33,941 nt of DNA, taken from the NCBI RefSeq assembly GCF_000518805.1, contig NZ_JAEH01000053.1, forward strand, positions 1 through 33,941. Reading direction: 5' to 3'. Every line of letters begins with the position of its first letter. Position 1 is the first letter of the stretch. This DNA is from Shewanella waksmanii ATCC BAA-643. GTDB lineage: Bacteria; Pseudomonadota; Gammaproteobacteria; Enterobacterales; Shewanellaceae. The notes below the pieces were generated by a model, which worked only from the letters and a program-made list of their open reading frames with translations, was not told where the DNA came from and did not search any database. Position numbers and translations under genes: made by a program. This document shows, piece by piece, positions 16,534-25,550 of the stretch.

Positions 16534-16553
16534 AATAACACAACTGAGTTATT
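16534..16553. other. Inverted repeat upstream of the czc operon
   Basis: AATAAC (16534-16539) and GTTATT (16548-16553) form 6-bp arms with an 8-base spacer, 22 bases before the CzcI-like start. It could be an operator or part of the promoter; no metal-regulator gene is adjacent. The rest of the 230-base gap to yigB shows no clear element. Confidence 0.3.
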
Positions 16554-16742
16554 ACAATAGTAACACTGAAAATACGATAAAGGTTAAAGCTTTAAGTGCA
16601 GTATGTGCCAATTATCGCAAATAAGCCGTCAGACTTGAGCATCAAGCCACGGCTTTATGAAATTAAACGCGAAGCGCGGGATACTATATGTACGACGACA
16701 TTCTCGTGCCGTGAAGCAGCGTATAAACAACACTAGCTAATA

Positions 16743-17468
16743 TCAGCCTAACCCCGAGAGTTGTTGTAATTGATCAATATTGGAAAACTCAATATGAGCT
16801 AGCTGGCCCTGCTGGGGCGCAATTGCCTCACGCCCAACTGCAGGGTTAAGCCAGGCGGCTTGGCAACCTGCACGGCGTGCTCCTTGCACATCAGCAGTAT
16901 AGCTGTCCCCTACATGCAATAACTGTTTATGGGAGATATGTAATTGACGACAGGCTTTGTAAAACAGATCCGGATAAGGCTTCATGCGCATACCTTCACC
17001 AGGATGAAGAACAAACTCAAAGACCTCTCCTAAGCCAATACGGTTAGCATCGACATTACCATTGGTAATGCCCACTAAGCGATACTGGCTTTGCAAACTC
17101 TTTAATTGCAGCAACACCTCACTGGGCACGGTAAAGTCAGAGCGTTTATCTAAAAACAGTGCTAAGCCCTGCTGTGCCCCTGCAGTTGCTTGTGATTTGT
17201 CATAACCTGCTATCAGCAAACCTTGTTCAAGTGTCGCCAACCTTGCGGCGGTAGTGTCGTGTCCTAATAGCGGTTTTGCTTTAACCAAACGCTGCTTTAA
17301 GTTAAGCCAGTCTCGGCTATGCCAAGCTTTAGCTCTAGGAAATTGCAGCGCTAAGAAGTTGAGTAAGGCTTGCTCAGCCGCTTGAATATAACCACGATTA
17401 TCGTACAAGGTATCATCGAGATCGAAACTGATGGTATTGATAAACGCGGGGCGAATATTGATTTTCAT
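16743..17468 (-). CDS. yigB: HAD-family phosphatase (YigB-like)
   Basis: A 241-residue haloacid-dehalogenase hydrolase. Motif I is DLDDT (16-20, nucleophile D16, D18), motif II ITNGNVD, motif III around K162 (RMKPYPDLF), and motif IV HVGDSYTADVQGARRAG. The helical cap follows motif I (C1 type). E. coli YigB dephosphorylates 5-amino-6-(5-phosphoribitylamino)uracil in riboflavin synthesis and other small phosphates. Position directly after xerC (stop and start share a base, TAATG) reproduces the E. coli dapF-yigA-xerC-yigB order, which supports the name. Exact substrate here is inferred. Confidence 0.88.
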   Translation of the reverse strand: MKINIRPAFINTISFDLDDTLYDNRGYIQAAEQALLNFLALQFPRAKAWHSRDWLNLKQRLVKAKPLLGHDTTAARLATLEQGLLIAGYDKSQATAGAQQGLALFLDKRSDFTVPSEVLLQLKSLQSQYRLVGITNGNVDANRIGLGEVFEFVLHPGEGMRMKPYPDLFYKACRQLHISHKQLLHVGDSYTADVQGARRAGCQAAWLNPAVGREAIAPQQGQLAHIEFSNIDQLQQLSGLG

Positions 17469-18355
17469 TAACGGCTCCGCTTTTTGGCTCGTGGATGAGC
17501 GCCATCATATATTTTAGCAAGATGTTGGAAGTCGAGACTGGTATACACTTGGGTGGTCGACAAATTGGCATGGCCCAGTAGTTCCTGCACCGCCCGTAAG
17601 TCTTGACTGGATTCCAGCATATGGGTAGCAAAAGAGTGGCGTAATTTATGTGGGTGCACCGGCACATTTAATCCCTGTTGCTGGCCACATTTTTTCAGCC
17701 GTGCTTGGATAGAACGATGCGCTAAGCGACGACCTTTACTGGTGACAAATAGGGCGTCATCGGTGCAAACGATAGCCTGTTTCTCGGCCAACCAATGTTC
17801 GATAGCCTCAATAGCGATACTGCCAATGGGCACGATCCGCTCTTTGCTGCCCTTACCCATAACTTTTACTTGCCGCTGCTTAAAATCGATGTCGGCTACA
17901 TCCAAAGCAGCCAGCTCAGCTAAACGCAAACCGGATGAATAAAACAGCTCCATCATGGCTTTATCACGGATACCTAATAAATCCTCAGCATCAATACTCA
18001 GTAGGTGACTGACTGAATCAAGATCCATATTTTTTGGCAAAGACTTGTGTTGTTTGGGGGCACTCAAGTTAGCGGCGGGATCATGGGTTATCGCCTGCTC
18101 TAGTAATAGAAACTGATAAAACTGTTTAATTGCTGATACAGATAATGACAGCGAGCGCGGACTTAGGCCACGGCGATGCAGTTTATTCAATACCTGTTGC
18201 AGCTGCTCGGCGCTCACGCTAAGCCAATCAATGTCACCACCCAAAATCTCATTGACGCGAGAGAGTTCAAACAGGTAATTGTGCAGGGTATGGGAAGAGA
18301 GTTGGCGCTCAGCACTTAGGTGCAATTGAAATTGCTCAATCCAGTTTCGCGCCAT
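17468..18355 (-). CDS. xerC: Tyrosine recombinase XerC
   Basis: A 295-residue site-specific recombinase that, with XerD, resolves chromosome dimers at dif. The N-terminal SAM-like core-binding domain occupies about 1-100. The catalytic residues are all visible: R144 (SSGLRLAEL), K168 (MGKGSKERIVP), H236 and R239 (HPHKLRHSFATH), H262 (LLGHANLSTTQ) and the nucleophile Y271 (VYTSLD), with spacing as in E. coli XerC. It is not an integron or phage integrase: length, motifs and the conserved neighbours dapF, DUF484 and yigB place it as the housekeeping enzyme. Eleven bases separate it from DUF484. Confidence 0.96.
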   Translation of the reverse strand: MARNWIEQFQLHLSAERQLSSHTLHNYLFELSRVNEILGGDIDWLSVSAEQLQQVLNKLHRRGLSPRSLSLSVSAIKQFYQFLLLEQAITHDPAANLSAPKQHKSLPKNMDLDSVSHLLSIDAEDLLGIRDKAMMELFYSSGLRLAELAALDVADIDFKQRQVKVMGKGSKERIVPIGSIAIEAIEHWLAEKQAIVCTDDALFVTSKGRRLAHRSIQARLKKCGQQQGLNVPVHPHKLRHSFATHMLESSQDLRAVQELLGHANLSTTQVYTSLDFQHLAKIYDGAHPRAKKRSR

Positions 18356-18366
18356 AGTTTATCCTA

Positions 18367-19005
18367 TTAGAGTTTCGGCAATAAATGGTCAAGTAATTGC
18401 TTAACTTGATCTAATAATAGGTGATCCATTTCAGGATGGAAATGTGATGGATCTTGACTGGCAATCGCAAATATTACTTGGCCACAGTCATCGGCTAAAC
18501 GAGATAGTGCCACCGAACCGACATCGCTACCAAACAGACGCTTAGATTCACCCTGGGTCAACCGTCCAAAATAATACCCAAAGCGTAAACGTTCACTCCA
18601 AATACGTGACAAGTCACTATCGATATCATGCACTGTGATAAGGCGAACATGAGTGAACTCAAATTGCTTTTTCAACAGGGCTGAGAGTGTCTGCCTTAGC
18701 TCACCTAAATCTTCCGCTTCTAACAGCTTTAGTGACAACTGAGTGTTAAACAGATAGATACTTTCATTGCGGCTGGCCATAGATAATAGCGCAGTGATCT
18801 CTTCCTCTAACTGGGTCACTCGGCTGCGGAGCATCTCTTGCCGACGCTCTACCAGCGACACCGCACCACGCTCAGCATGGGGAATGCGCATTGCTAACAA
18901 TAACTCTGGGTAGCGCGCAAAGAAATCGGGGTTGTCGAGTAAATACTCACGAATTAATACTTCATCAAATGGGACGTCTGTTTTTTTAGTCATTGCGTCT
19001 TTCAT
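18367..19005 (-). CDS. DUF484 family protein (YigA-like)
   Basis: A 212-residue protein of the DUF484 family, recognised by LLDNPDFFARYPELL near the N-terminus, an ERRQEMLRSRVTQLEEEI coiled coil (about 55-75), and a GAF-like C-terminal half ending DHLLLDQVKQLLDHLL. It is found between dapF and xerC in many gammaproteobacteria. The molecular role is unknown; the GAF-like fold suggests small-molecule sensing, but no ligand is known. The ATG at 19005 follows the dapF stop by two bases; an in-frame ATG at 18993 (MTKKTD) is an alternative start with similar support. Confidence 0.88.
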   Translation of the reverse strand: MKDAMTKKTDVPFDEVLIREYLLDNPDFFARYPELLLAMRIPHAERGAVSLVERRQEMLRSRVTQLEEEITALLSMASRNESIYLFNTQLSLKLLEAEDLGELRQTLSALLKKQFEFTHVRLITVHDIDSDLSRIWSERLRFGYYFGRLTQGESKRLFGSDVGSVALSRLADDCGQVIFAIASQDPSHFHPEMDHLLLDQVKQLLDHLLPKL

Positions 19006-19007
19006 TA

Positions 19008-19841
19008 TTATATTTGTCCATCGTACACTTGTTCAGCGGGACCGGTCATCCATAACGGTTTGCCTTCACCATCCCAATTAATGGTTAACGACCCGCCGGG
19101 TAAATCCACCCGCACACGTCGATCGAGTTTGCCTTGCAAACAACCCACAACTACAGCCGCACATGCACCGCTGCCGCAAGCTAAGGTTTCAGCAGCGCCA
19201 CGTTCATACACTCGCAGCTTAATATGGCCACGATTAATCACCTGCATAAAGCCAACATTCACGCCCTTAGGAAAACGCTCATGGGTTGTCACTATGGCAC
19301 CAATTCCAGCCACATCAGCGGTAACGACATCATCCACATCAAGCACGCAGTGCGGATTGCCCATCGACACGGCACCGCATAAATGGGTCTGCATTTCGCC
19401 ATTGATGTTGGTTTGCAATAAGTAGGTTTTTTCCTGACGCTTAGCGGTAAATGGGATGCGGTTTGGCTCAAGTACCGGCACACCCATGTTGACGGTAACA
19501 TTGCCATCGCGCTCTAACCGTAGCGTCATTTTGCCTGCTGAAGTGCTGACTTTAATTTTGTGCTTATTGGTCAAGCCTTTATTTTTGACAAAACGTGCGA
19601 AACAGCGCGCACCGTTGCCACATTGCTCAACCTCACTACCGTCAGCATTAAAAATACGGTAATGGAAATCTAAATCTGGATCATAAGGCGGCTCAACCAA
19701 CAAAAGCTGGTCAAAGCCGATACCAAAATTTCTATCCGACAAGCGTTTAATTTGCTCAGGCGAAAAAAACACACTCTGGGTCACGCCATCGACCACCATA
19801 AAGTCATTTCCCAGACCATGCATTTTGGTAAATTGGATCAA
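19008..19841 (-). CDS. dapF: Diaminopimelate epimerase
   Basis: A 277-residue enzyme converting LL- to meso-diaminopimelate, for lysine and peptidoglycan synthesis. The two catalytic cysteines are C74 in GSEVEQCGNGARC and C222 in ETLACGSGACAA, each in one of the two similar halves of the fold. MHGLGNDFMVVD is the conserved N-terminus and GNPHCV a substrate-binding motif. Length is typical. AAGGAA lies eight bases before the ATG. It follows lysA by 61 bases on the same strand, so lysA (next step: meso-DAP to lysine) and dapF form a short lysine pathway unit. Confidence 0.97.
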   Translation of the reverse strand: MIQFTKMHGLGNDFMVVDGVTQSVFFSPEQIKRLSDRNFGIGFDQLLLVEPPYDPDLDFHYRIFNADGSEVEQCGNGARCFARFVKNKGLTNKHKIKVSTSAGKMTLRLERDGNVTVNMGVPVLEPNRIPFTAKRQEKTYLLQTNINGEMQTHLCGAVSMGNPHCVLDVDDVVTADVAGIGAIVTTHERFPKGVNVGFMQVINRGHIKLRVYERGAAETLACGSGACAAVVVGCLQGKLDRRVRVDLPGGSLTINWDGEGKPLWMTGPAEQVYDGQI

Positions 19842-19902
19842 GATATTTCCTTAACTAACCAGCGATGGCAGCTTTAGCCACCATCAAATTTATATTCACA
19901 AC

Positions 19903-21147
19903 TTAGGGCAAAAGCTGCTCGCCCTGCCACAATTGTTCAACCGTTTCACGGGCGCGAATTTGGTGATGCTCGGCGCCATCAACCATCACTTCCGCAGAAC
20001 GAGGGCGGGAATTGTAATTCGATGACATGGTAAATCCATAGGCACCAGAAGACCGTACCGCTAAAAGATCGCCCGCTTGCAATGCTAGCTCACGATCCTT
20101 ACCTAAAAAGTCACCGGTTTCACATACTGGTCCCACAATATCATAGTTTTGTGTGGCCTCATCCCGTGGCTTCACTGCAATAATGTTTTGCCACGCACTA
20201 TACAAAGACGGCCGGATTAAATCGTTCATGGCACCATCGACTAAGGCAAAGTTCTTGTCGCTGTTCTCTTTGAGATACAGCACTTGAGTGACAAAGATCC
20301 CGGCATTGGCCGCAATGGCACGCCCAGGTTCAAATATCAATTGCAAGTCACGGTCGGCAATTTTGGCCAGCAATGCGGCGGCATAGTCACTAGGTTGTGG
20401 CGGCACTTCATCATCATAAGGCACCCCTAACCCGCCCCCTACGTCGAGGTGTGAAATGCTCACTCCTTGCGCGGCCAAACGGTCGATAAGACCCAGCATC
20501 CTATCCATGGCATCTAGAAACGGTTGGATTTCGGTTAGCTGCGAGCCAATATGACAATCGGCACCCTTAACCGCTAAACCGGGTAGTTGCGCAGCGCGTA
20601 GGAATATAGTCTCAGCTTCTTCCATCGCAATGCCAAACTTATTCTCTTTCAGCCCTGTCGAAATATAGGGATGGGTACCCGCATCAACATCTGGGTTAAC
20701 GCGCAAGGAAACCGGCGCAACTTTACCTAGGCGCAGCGCTACCTCGTTAAGCTGTTCGAGTTCGGCAGCCGATTCCACATTGAAACAGTAGATGCCGACA
20801 TTCAGCGCCATTTCCATTTCAGCAACGGTTTTACCGACACCGGAAAACACCACTTTGGCAGGATCTCCGCCTGCTTGGATAACCCGAGCCAGTTCACCAC
20901 CAGAGACAATATCAAAGCCACTACCCAGACGGGCCAATACATTGAGCACGGCAATATTGGAGTTAGCTTTAACCGCATAGCAGATCATATGCGGGTGGTC
21001 GGCCACGGCGTTATCAAATGCACGCCAATGGCGTTCTAATGTGGCCCGAGAGTACACATATAAAGGGGTACCATAAGTAGCTGCTAGCTCGGCAACCTGA
21101 CAATCTTCTGCCTGCAATTCGCCATTTTGATATAAAAAATAATCCAA
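19903..21147 (-). CDS. lysA: Diaminopimelate decarboxylase
   Basis: A 414-residue PLP enzyme that decarboxylates meso-diaminopimelate to lysine. K60 in CYAVKANSN is the PLP-binding lysine of this alanine-racemase-fold family; HIGSQ, LDVGGGLGVPY, EPGRAI and CETGDFLG are the other signatures. The start is taken as TTG at 21145-21147 (Leu-Asp-Tyr-Phe), because AAGGAA lies eight bases before it and proteins of this family begin MDYF or similar; a longer frame to 21264 would overlap lptM and has an unrelated basic sequence. The ribosome binding site overlaps the lptM stop, suggesting coupling. Confidence 0.95.
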   Translation of the reverse strand: MDYFLYQNGELQAEDCQVAELAATYGTPLYVYSRATLERHWRAFDNAVADHPHMICYAVKANSNIAVLNVLARLGSGFDIVSGGELARVIQAGGDPAKVVFSGVGKTVAEMEMALNVGIYCFNVESAAELEQLNEVALRLGKVAPVSLRVNPDVDAGTHPYISTGLKENKFGIAMEEAETIFLRAAQLPGLAVKGADCHIGSQLTEIQPFLDAMDRMLGLIDRLAAQGVSISHLDVGGGLGVPYDDEVPPQPSDYAAALLAKIADRDLQLIFEPGRAIAANAGIFVTQVLYLKENSDKNFALVDGAMNDLIRPSLYSAWQNIIAVKPRDEATQNYDIVGPVCETGDFLGKDRELALQAGDLLAVRSSGAYGFTMSSNYNSRPRSAEVMVDGAEHHQIRARETVEQLWQGEQLLP

Positions 21148-21151
21148 GACG

Positions 21152-21325
21152 CTATTCCTTATTACTTTGTTCTGTTTCTGTTGGTGCTTGTTGTGTCGAC
21201 TGAGCTTGCTCAGTTTGGTTGTCTTGTTTTTCAGGCGATTTATAAAGGGCACCTTTTTGACCACAAGCAGTGATCAATAGGCTACCAAGCAATAACAGTG
21301 AAAACAGTCTCATTTTTTTCAACAT
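21152..21325 (-). CDS. lptM: LptM-like small lipoprotein (YifL)
   Basis: A 57-residue lipoprotein with start MLKKMRLFSLLLLG and lipobox LITAC, followed by GQKGALYKSPEK, the conserved motif of LptM/YifL. LptM binds the LptD/E lipopolysaccharide translocon and helps its disulfide maturation. The remaining 30 residues are Gln/Thr/Glu-rich and disordered. The ATG at 21325 is preceded by GGA at a suitable spacing; an in-frame TTG at 21340 and an ATG four codons later are alternatives. It directly precedes lysA, as yifL precedes dapF in E. coli, and is divergent from cyaY. Confidence 0.88.
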   Translation of the reverse strand: MLKKMRLFSLLLLGSLLITACGQKGALYKSPEKQDNQTEQAQSTQQAPTETEQSNKE

Positions 21326-21619
21326 CTGTAATTCCGGCAATAGATCAAAGTGACGTCAATCGGTTAAGCCACATCATGTTATAGGGGATAACCCCTGATG
21401 TTTGCAGAGACCGACGCTAGCAGTCAAGCAAATAACGGCCTAATACTTATGAATAGTGAATTTTATTGTTGCTCAGCTGCAGATTTACGATTTTGCGGGC
21501 AATTATTGCAACTGAAATGATATATCACCCTGCAATTGGTAATAAAAAATCAATTGAGGCCTGCCAAGACAGTGGTAGTATTAGCGCTATACATACGATC
21601 CAATTAAAGGACAGATAAC

Positions 21620-21949
21620 ATGGCCATGACCGACTCTCAATACCACCAACTCGCTGATGAGATGTTTAAAGCGATTGATGATGCGATTGAGTTAGCCATT
21701 GATGAGCAAGATGCAGATATCGATATTGATGCCTCAGGCAATGTGCTTCAGCTTGAATTTGAAGATCAGTCAAAAATCGTTATCAACAAACAAGAGCCTT
21801 TGCATCAAATATGGGTTGCCACATTACAAGGTGGTTACCACTTTAGCTATGTAGAAGGTAAATGGATTGATGAGCGCAATGGCGGTGAGTTTATGCCATT
21901 TGTGCTTGAATCAATCTTCCGCCAAGGTGGCATTAAACTCGATATCTAG
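21620..21949 (+). CDS. cyaY: Frataxin homologue CyaY
   Basis: A 109-residue frataxin-fold protein that modulates iron-sulfur cluster assembly with IscS and binds iron. Helix 1 carries the acidic ridge (KAIDDAIELAIDEQDADIDID), followed by the beta sheet with ADIDIDASGNVLQLEF, the motif QIWVATLQGGYHF and WIDERNGGEFMPFV. AAAGGACAG lies upstream of the ATG. It is divergent from lptM over 294 bases and convergent with cyaA, the usual neighbourhood of cyaY in gammaproteobacteria. Confidence 0.95.
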   Translation: MAMTDSQYHQLADEMFKAIDDAIELAIDEQDADIDIDASGNVLQLEFEDQSKIVINKQEPLHQIWVATLQGGYHFSYVEGKWIDERNGGEFMPFVLESIFRQGGIKLDI

Positions 21950-22002
21950 ACCAAGCTGTTCCGTAGCGTGATTAATACGATTGCGCTGCGTTAACTAGCT
22001 TA

Positions 22003-24420
22003 TCAAAAATTACATTGTGCCTCAGACTCAGTCACGCCAAAGGGCAAAATAGCTAATTCGCCATCAACACGTTCGAGTTTAAAGAACTGCGGTAAGTTAA
22101 AACGTTCACTGTCATTTTCTGGTTCTTCAAAGGCGTGATATTGGCTCACCTGACTTACCAAATCCTCAATGCTGCTCCCCGCCTGCACATAGTGTTCTAA
22201 CTCATTAGTTTCATTCAGAATGAACACATCTAATCCGTCGTCACCTTGACGTAAAAAGTACTGTATTGCACCTCGGGCGGCAAAATCTTGAATAATTTCA
22301 GGGATTTTACTGAAAGGTTCGTTGCCTAAATTAGGCCGTGGCAATTCCAGTACCTGACGTTTACTAAGTAGTTGATAGAACGCCTTAGCATCATGTAAGT
22401 CTTGGTATTCCATCCCTTTAGAGTTAAAAAATAACCCATAGCTCGCACGCCCTACTTTAAGTGGGTAAACCATGGTTGAGGAGGTTTGTGCCAGTTCACT
22501 CAACCTGACGGCACGAGCAGCTAAATTACGTACGCTTCGCTCAAATTGTGATTTCAATTTCTTGGAACAACTGATCACTTCAACAGATAACTGCTTACCC
22601 GCCCGCTTCATGCCTGGGGTCATATATTCAAGCGCCACCAAAATAGCATTGTCACCCTCAAAGTGGTGACAGTGCCATTCACCCCAGCTGTTTTGGCAAA
22701 TCACATCGATAGATTGCAATAGGTTGCGTTTTTCTCGGCCAAGAGAAAACACACTCGCATTCATATAGTCGACCATGATCTCTTGCCCAGTCCACTCTTC
22801 GGTTGGGTCGGCGTTGAAGTTCAGCAGAAAAATCGCTTTGCGGTAGTGCCAAGGTTGGCACAAGTCCAGTTTAGATACCTGCCAATTATCTTGGCCAAAA
22901 AAGGATACCAGTCTCGCACAAGCATGTTGCAAGCGCTTACCTTGTTGCTCGCTTTCGCCATATTCAAACCACTGGGTTTTAGGATGCGCAACGCCATTGA
23001 GTGTCGCCCAGACTAAAATTTTAGCCTTACTATGGGATTGATACACGGGACGCTGACCAATAAAGCTCTTACGATCGCCATTGCAGCGATACAGAAAATA
23101 GGTTTTGCTTTGGCTACCGTACACTAAAGTCAGGTGTGCCTCGGCCACACTGTGGCTCCAAAGTCGGTTGAGACTAATAATCTGCTGCGAATCATCACTA
23201 AAATAGGTGTGCAGTTTACGCGTTAGTAACCCTAAATCAGCTATTTTGAGGCTTTCACTAAGCTTATGGGTTGAAGTAAATTGCAGTAACGTTTGATAAC
23301 TCCCTAGCATCAACTCATTGAGTTGCTGATTGAACCACTGCAACTGACCACAGTCCCAATGCTCACAGGCATCTAAGGTTTCTAATAGGCTATCAGACCA
23401 TTGCCACTGTTTTACTACCGCCGCTAACTTGTGATAGCGCCAATCTTTGGCTTGCTGTGCATGGATGAGTCTGATACCACACTTAAGATAAAAACAACGC
23501 CTTGCGACTTCTAATCGACGCATGTCGCCCTTTTTAAGCAGATAATTTTCTATCGCTTCAAACAATAACAAATAGCTATCATTGGCCGCAGAAAAGTTAC
23601 CTTCAAGCGTGTATTGCCATACCTGTTCGCTGACCAATTGCGTATTGGGATAGTCACTTGCGTACGCTTCGAGCAACAATACTTTTAGCAAGGCTTTATG
23701 GGGTTTATCTAAACCTTTATATAGTTGCCATAAAGAAGCACCAAAGTACTCATTGGCAGGCAACTGCGAAATATCGCCTAAAAAAAGGTGGTGTTCGCTC
23801 TCCACCGCTTTAGGCCACCACGCCACACTTTTACCCGCCAAATGAATATGACTGCGATAGAACTCTTCTAAAAGCAGCCAATGCTGGGCACTACCACTGT
23901 GCTCCACCCCCAATCGTGCCTGATTACCCTGCGCGGCCTGTTGAGCAGTAAACTGCTGCGGATGTACTAAGTAAATGTTGACCTCAAAATCAAACTTGAG
24001 GAACCATTGCGAGATCAACTGCGACTTTTCCTGTAACAAGTTGCATTCTTGCGGGCTTAATAAACGGTCGTGTACCAGCCAGACATCAATATCACTATTG
24101 GGGTTTTGCCCGAAACTGGCAGTACTCCCCATGCAATACACACCTTCCAATGCGGGTTGATGGACAAAATGAGTCACTGGCTCAACCAAATCTAAAGTTT
24201 GACAAGCCTTAAGGGTATCTTCATCTATTTGATAATGATGGATACCTGCAGGTGTCATCGGGCCGTTATAGCCTGGGTAACCTGCGCGATGATAATGGAA
24301 CAGCAGCGGAATAAGTTTAAACAGGTGACGTTGCAGCGGTGAAAGTAACGCGGCTGCTCGAGCAATACGCACCTTATTTAGACGTTGTGCGGTTTCAGTT
24401 TGTTGCAAGCCTCGGTCCAA
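22003..24420 (-). CDS. cyaA: Class I adenylate cyclase
   Basis: A roughly 805-residue cytoplasmic enzyme that makes cAMP from ATP, here the source of the CRP ligand. The N-terminal catalytic half begins NKVRIARAAALLS, with the nucleotidyltransferase motif YCMGSTASFGQNPNSDIDVW (GSxxxG followed by DID); the C-terminal half is the glucose-responsive regulatory part. The start is taken as TTG at 24420 (AAGGAG ten bases upstream); E. coli cyaA is known to use UUG too. A longer frame to 24489 is possible but would place the coding start beside the CRP-like site. Convergent with cyaY, divergent from hemC, as in E. coli. Confidence 0.92.
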   Translation of the reverse strand: MDRGLQQTETAQRLNKVRIARAAALLSPLQRHLFKLIPLLFHYHRAGYPGYNGPMTPAGIHHYQIDEDTLKACQTLDLVEPVTHFVHQPALEGVYCMGSTASFGQNPNSDIDVWLVHDRLLSPQECNLLQEKSQLISQWFLKFDFEVNIYLVHPQQFTAQQAAQGNQARLGVEHSGSAQHWLLLEEFYRSHIHLAGKSVAWWPKAVESEHHLFLGDISQLPANEYFGASLWQLYKGLDKPHKALLKVLLLEAYASDYPNTQLVSEQVWQYTLEGNFSAANDSYLLLFEAIENYLLKKGDMRRLEVARRCFYLKCGIRLIHAQQAKDWRYHKLAAVVKQWQWSDSLLETLDACEHWDCGQLQWFNQQLNELMLGSYQTLLQFTSTHKLSESLKIADLGLLTRKLHTYFSDDSQQIISLNRLWSHSVAEAHLTLVYGSQSKTYFLYRCNGDRKSFIGQRPVYQSHSKAKILVWATLNGVAHPKTQWFEYGESEQQGKRLQHACARLVSFFGQDNWQVSKLDLCQPWHYRKAIFLLNFNADPTEEWTGQEIMVDYMNASVFSLGREKRNLLQSIDVICQNSWGEWHCHHFEGDNAILVALEYMTPGMKRAGKQLSVEVISCSKKLKSQFERSVRNLAARAVRLSELAQTSSTMVYPLKVGRASYGLFFNSKGMEYQDLHDAKAFYQLLSKRQVLELPRPNLGNEPFSKIPEIIQDFAARGAIQYFLRQGDDGLDVFILNETNELEHYVQAGSSIEDLVSQVSQYHAFEEPENDSERFNLPQFFKLERVDGELAILPFGVTESEAQCNF

Positions 24421-24490
24421 AGTTAAGCAACTCCTTAATAAAACGCCCTCATTTTCAATGCTATCACTCTGGCCAAAAACAGCAAGCAAA

Positions 24491-24506
24491 TGAGATCTAC
24501 ATCACA
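24491..24506. promoter_or_regulatory. CRP-like binding site upstream of cyaA
   Basis: TGAGA-TCTACA-TCACA matches the CRP consensus TGTGA-N6-TCACA at nine of ten defined positions. It lies between cyaA (start 24420, minus) and hemC (start 24621, plus). E. coli cyaA is repressed by CRP at its main promoter, so feedback on cAMP synthesis is the likely role; an effect on hemC is possible as well. Confidence 0.7.
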
Positions 24507-24620
24507 CTTTTTAATGAGTAATAATTGGGTGGAGTTCAAAGATTTAATACCGCTTTCTTACATCTACGTAAAAGCAATGTTAGCATTACCGCAATTAAGG
24601 CCTTTGATGGAATATCAAGC

Positions 24621-25550
24621 ATGTCGCAAAATGTCGTTCGAATCGCAACACGTAAAAGTCCACTTGCAATGTGGCAAGCAGAATTTGTAAAAGCGGAATT
24701 AGAGCAAGCTCATGAGGGCTTGGTTGTTGAATTATTGCCAATGAGCACTAAAGGCGATGTGATCTTAGATACTCCACTGGCGAAAGTCGGCGGCAAGGGC
24801 TTATTTGTTAAAGAACTTGAAGTCGCAATGCTAGAAGGCAAAGCAGACATTGCTGTGCATTCAATGAAGGATGTACCTGTCGATTTCCCTGAAGGCTTAG
24901 GCTTACAAGTCATTTGCGAACGTGAAGATCCACGCGACGCATTTGTATCTAACACATACAAGACAATTGCAGATTTGCCTCAAGGGGCTGTAGTTGGCAC
25001 CTCAAGCTTGCGTCGCCAATGCCAAATTCGCGCTGCCCGTCCTGACCTCGAAATTAAAGATCTTCGCGGCAACGTCGGTACACGCTTAGCTAAACTCGAT
25101 GCGGGCAATTATGACGCCATTATTCTTGCCGCTGCCGGCCTTAAGCGCTTAAAGCTTGAAGAGAGAATCGCGAGCTTTATTTCAGCAGAAGAATCACTAC
25201 CTGCTAACGGACAAGGCGCCGTAGGTATTGAATGCCGCGTAGATGATGAGCGTGTTAAAGCATTACTTGCGCCACTTGAGCACACAGAAACTCGCCACCG
25301 TGTGCTCGCTGAGCGCGCAATGAACACACGCCTTGAAGGTGGTTGCCAAGTGCCTATCGGTGCCTATGCAGAAATTGATGGTGACACGCTGACATTACGT
25401 GGTTTAGTGGGTAATCCTGACGGCAGTCAAATTATCGAAGGCACCACTTCTGGGAATAAAGCTGATGCCGAAGCACTCGGTATTGCCTTAGCTGATGATC
25501 TACTCAGCCGTGGCGCTAAAACCATTCTTGATGCGGTATATGCAAAATAA
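24621..25550 (+). CDS. hemC: Porphobilinogen deaminase (hydroxymethylbilane synthase)
   Basis: A 309-residue enzyme that joins four porphobilinogens into hydroxymethylbilane. The dipyrromethane cofactor attaches to C242 (EGGCQVPIG), and the catalytic aspartate D84 is in HSMKDVP, both at the same number as in E. coli HemC. TSSLRRQCQ, DLRGNVGTR and NGQGAVGIE are further signatures. The start is ATG 24621 (MSQNVVRIATRKSPLA); a longer in-frame extension to 24525 lacks family similarity. It is the first gene of hemCDXY; its TAA is followed at once by the hemD ATG. Confidence 0.97.
   Translation: MSQNVVRIATRKSPLAMWQAEFVKAELEQAHEGLVVELLPMSTKGDVILDTPLAKVGGKGLFVKELEVAMLEGKADIAVHSMKDVPVDFPEGLGLQVICEREDPRDAFVSNTYKTIADLPQGAVVGTSSLRRQCQIRAARPDLEIKDLRGNVGTRLAKLDAGNYDAIILAAAGLKRLKLEERIASFISAEESLPANGQGAVGIECRVDDERVKALLAPLEHTETRHRVLAERAMNTRLEGGCQVPIGAYAEIDGDTLTLRGLVGNPDGSQIIEGTTSGNKADAEALGIALADDLLSRGAKTILDAVYAK

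Noticed and set aside
17468..18355. XerC as a mobile integrase marking a genomic island
   Set aside because: Residue spacing and the dapF-DUF484-xerC-yigB context show the housekeeping recombinase.
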